Assembly (NCBI GenBank): GCA_029256865.1
Contig: JARIEH010000182.1
Location: forward strand, 1-6,240
Source: Psychrobacter sp.
GTDB lineage: Bacteria > Pseudomonadota > Gammaproteobacteria > Pseudomonadales > Moraxellaceae
Direction of reading: 5' to 3'
Length of the DNA stretch: 6,240 nt
Part shown: in pieces, positions 6,201-6,240 of the stretch
Position numbering within the stretch: position 1 is the first letter of the stretch
Layout: each line of letters begins with the position of its first letter
Program-made: the position numbers and the translations under genes
Notes under the pieces: model-generated
Databases searched by the model: none
Told to the model about the DNA's origin: nothing
The model's input: only the letters and a program-made list of their open reading frames with translations

Positions 6201-6240
6201 ATGATGAATTCTGTACAGTTTTTGAGTCGCCAGCAGTGCA
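6201..6240 (+). CDS. Possible start of a further gene, cut by the window end
   Basis: Two adjacent ATG codons at 6201 and 6204 open a frame that runs to the end of the window (MMNSVQFLSRQQC). It begins 13 bases after the dehydrogenase stop. An AAAGAG at 6186-6191, overlapping that stop, could be a distant ribosome site. Thirteen codons are too few to identify a family, and an open frame this short is expected by chance. It is listed only because its position would suit the next gene of an operon. Confidence 0.25.
   Translation, partial: MMNSVQFLSRQQC

Overview
The window looks like chromosomal DNA of a gammaproteobacterium of the Moraxellaceae type, with Psychrobacter as the best guess. This rests on remembered resemblance of the proteins, the moderately AT-leaning composition and the gene layout; no database was searched. 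All supported genes lie on the + strand and the DNA is densely coding. I see no tRNA, rRNA, CRISPR array, insertion sequence or phage gene.

Region 1 (1-3087) is a molybdenum block. It opens inside moaC (5' end outside the window) and continues with moaD and moaE. These act in molybdopterin synthesis: MoaC makes cyclic pyranopterin monophosphate, and the MoaD/MoaE complex puts the dithiolene sulfurs into it. Then come modA, a molybdate-binding protein with a lipoprotein signal, and modB, the membrane permease. Uptake of the metal and synthesis of its pterin are thus encoded side by side. Two things are odd. A strong hairpin separates modA from modB, and no modC ATPase gene follows modB. ModB also has Glu in place of the usual Gly of its EAA loop, the surface that docks on the ATPase.

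Region 2 (3088-4944) holds a 215-base gap without a convincing gene, a tandem-domain universal stress protein, and, 37 bases later, a classical short-chain dehydrogenase/reductase (SDR). A long hairpin at 4994-5033 closes this unit.

Region 3 (5097-6187) is a zinc-dependent alcohol dehydrogenase of the aryl/benzyl-alcohol dehydrogenase type. Its reading frame is broken by one missing base in a run of six T at 5489-5494. Adding one T restores a continuous 363-residue protein with all expected motifs, so this is a very recent frameshift, a homopolymer sequencing error, or a slippage switch. The last 40 bases could be the start of another gene.

No wholly new system is evident. The points most worth checking are the missing modC with the altered ModB coupling loop, and the homopolymer frameshift in the dehydrogenase.
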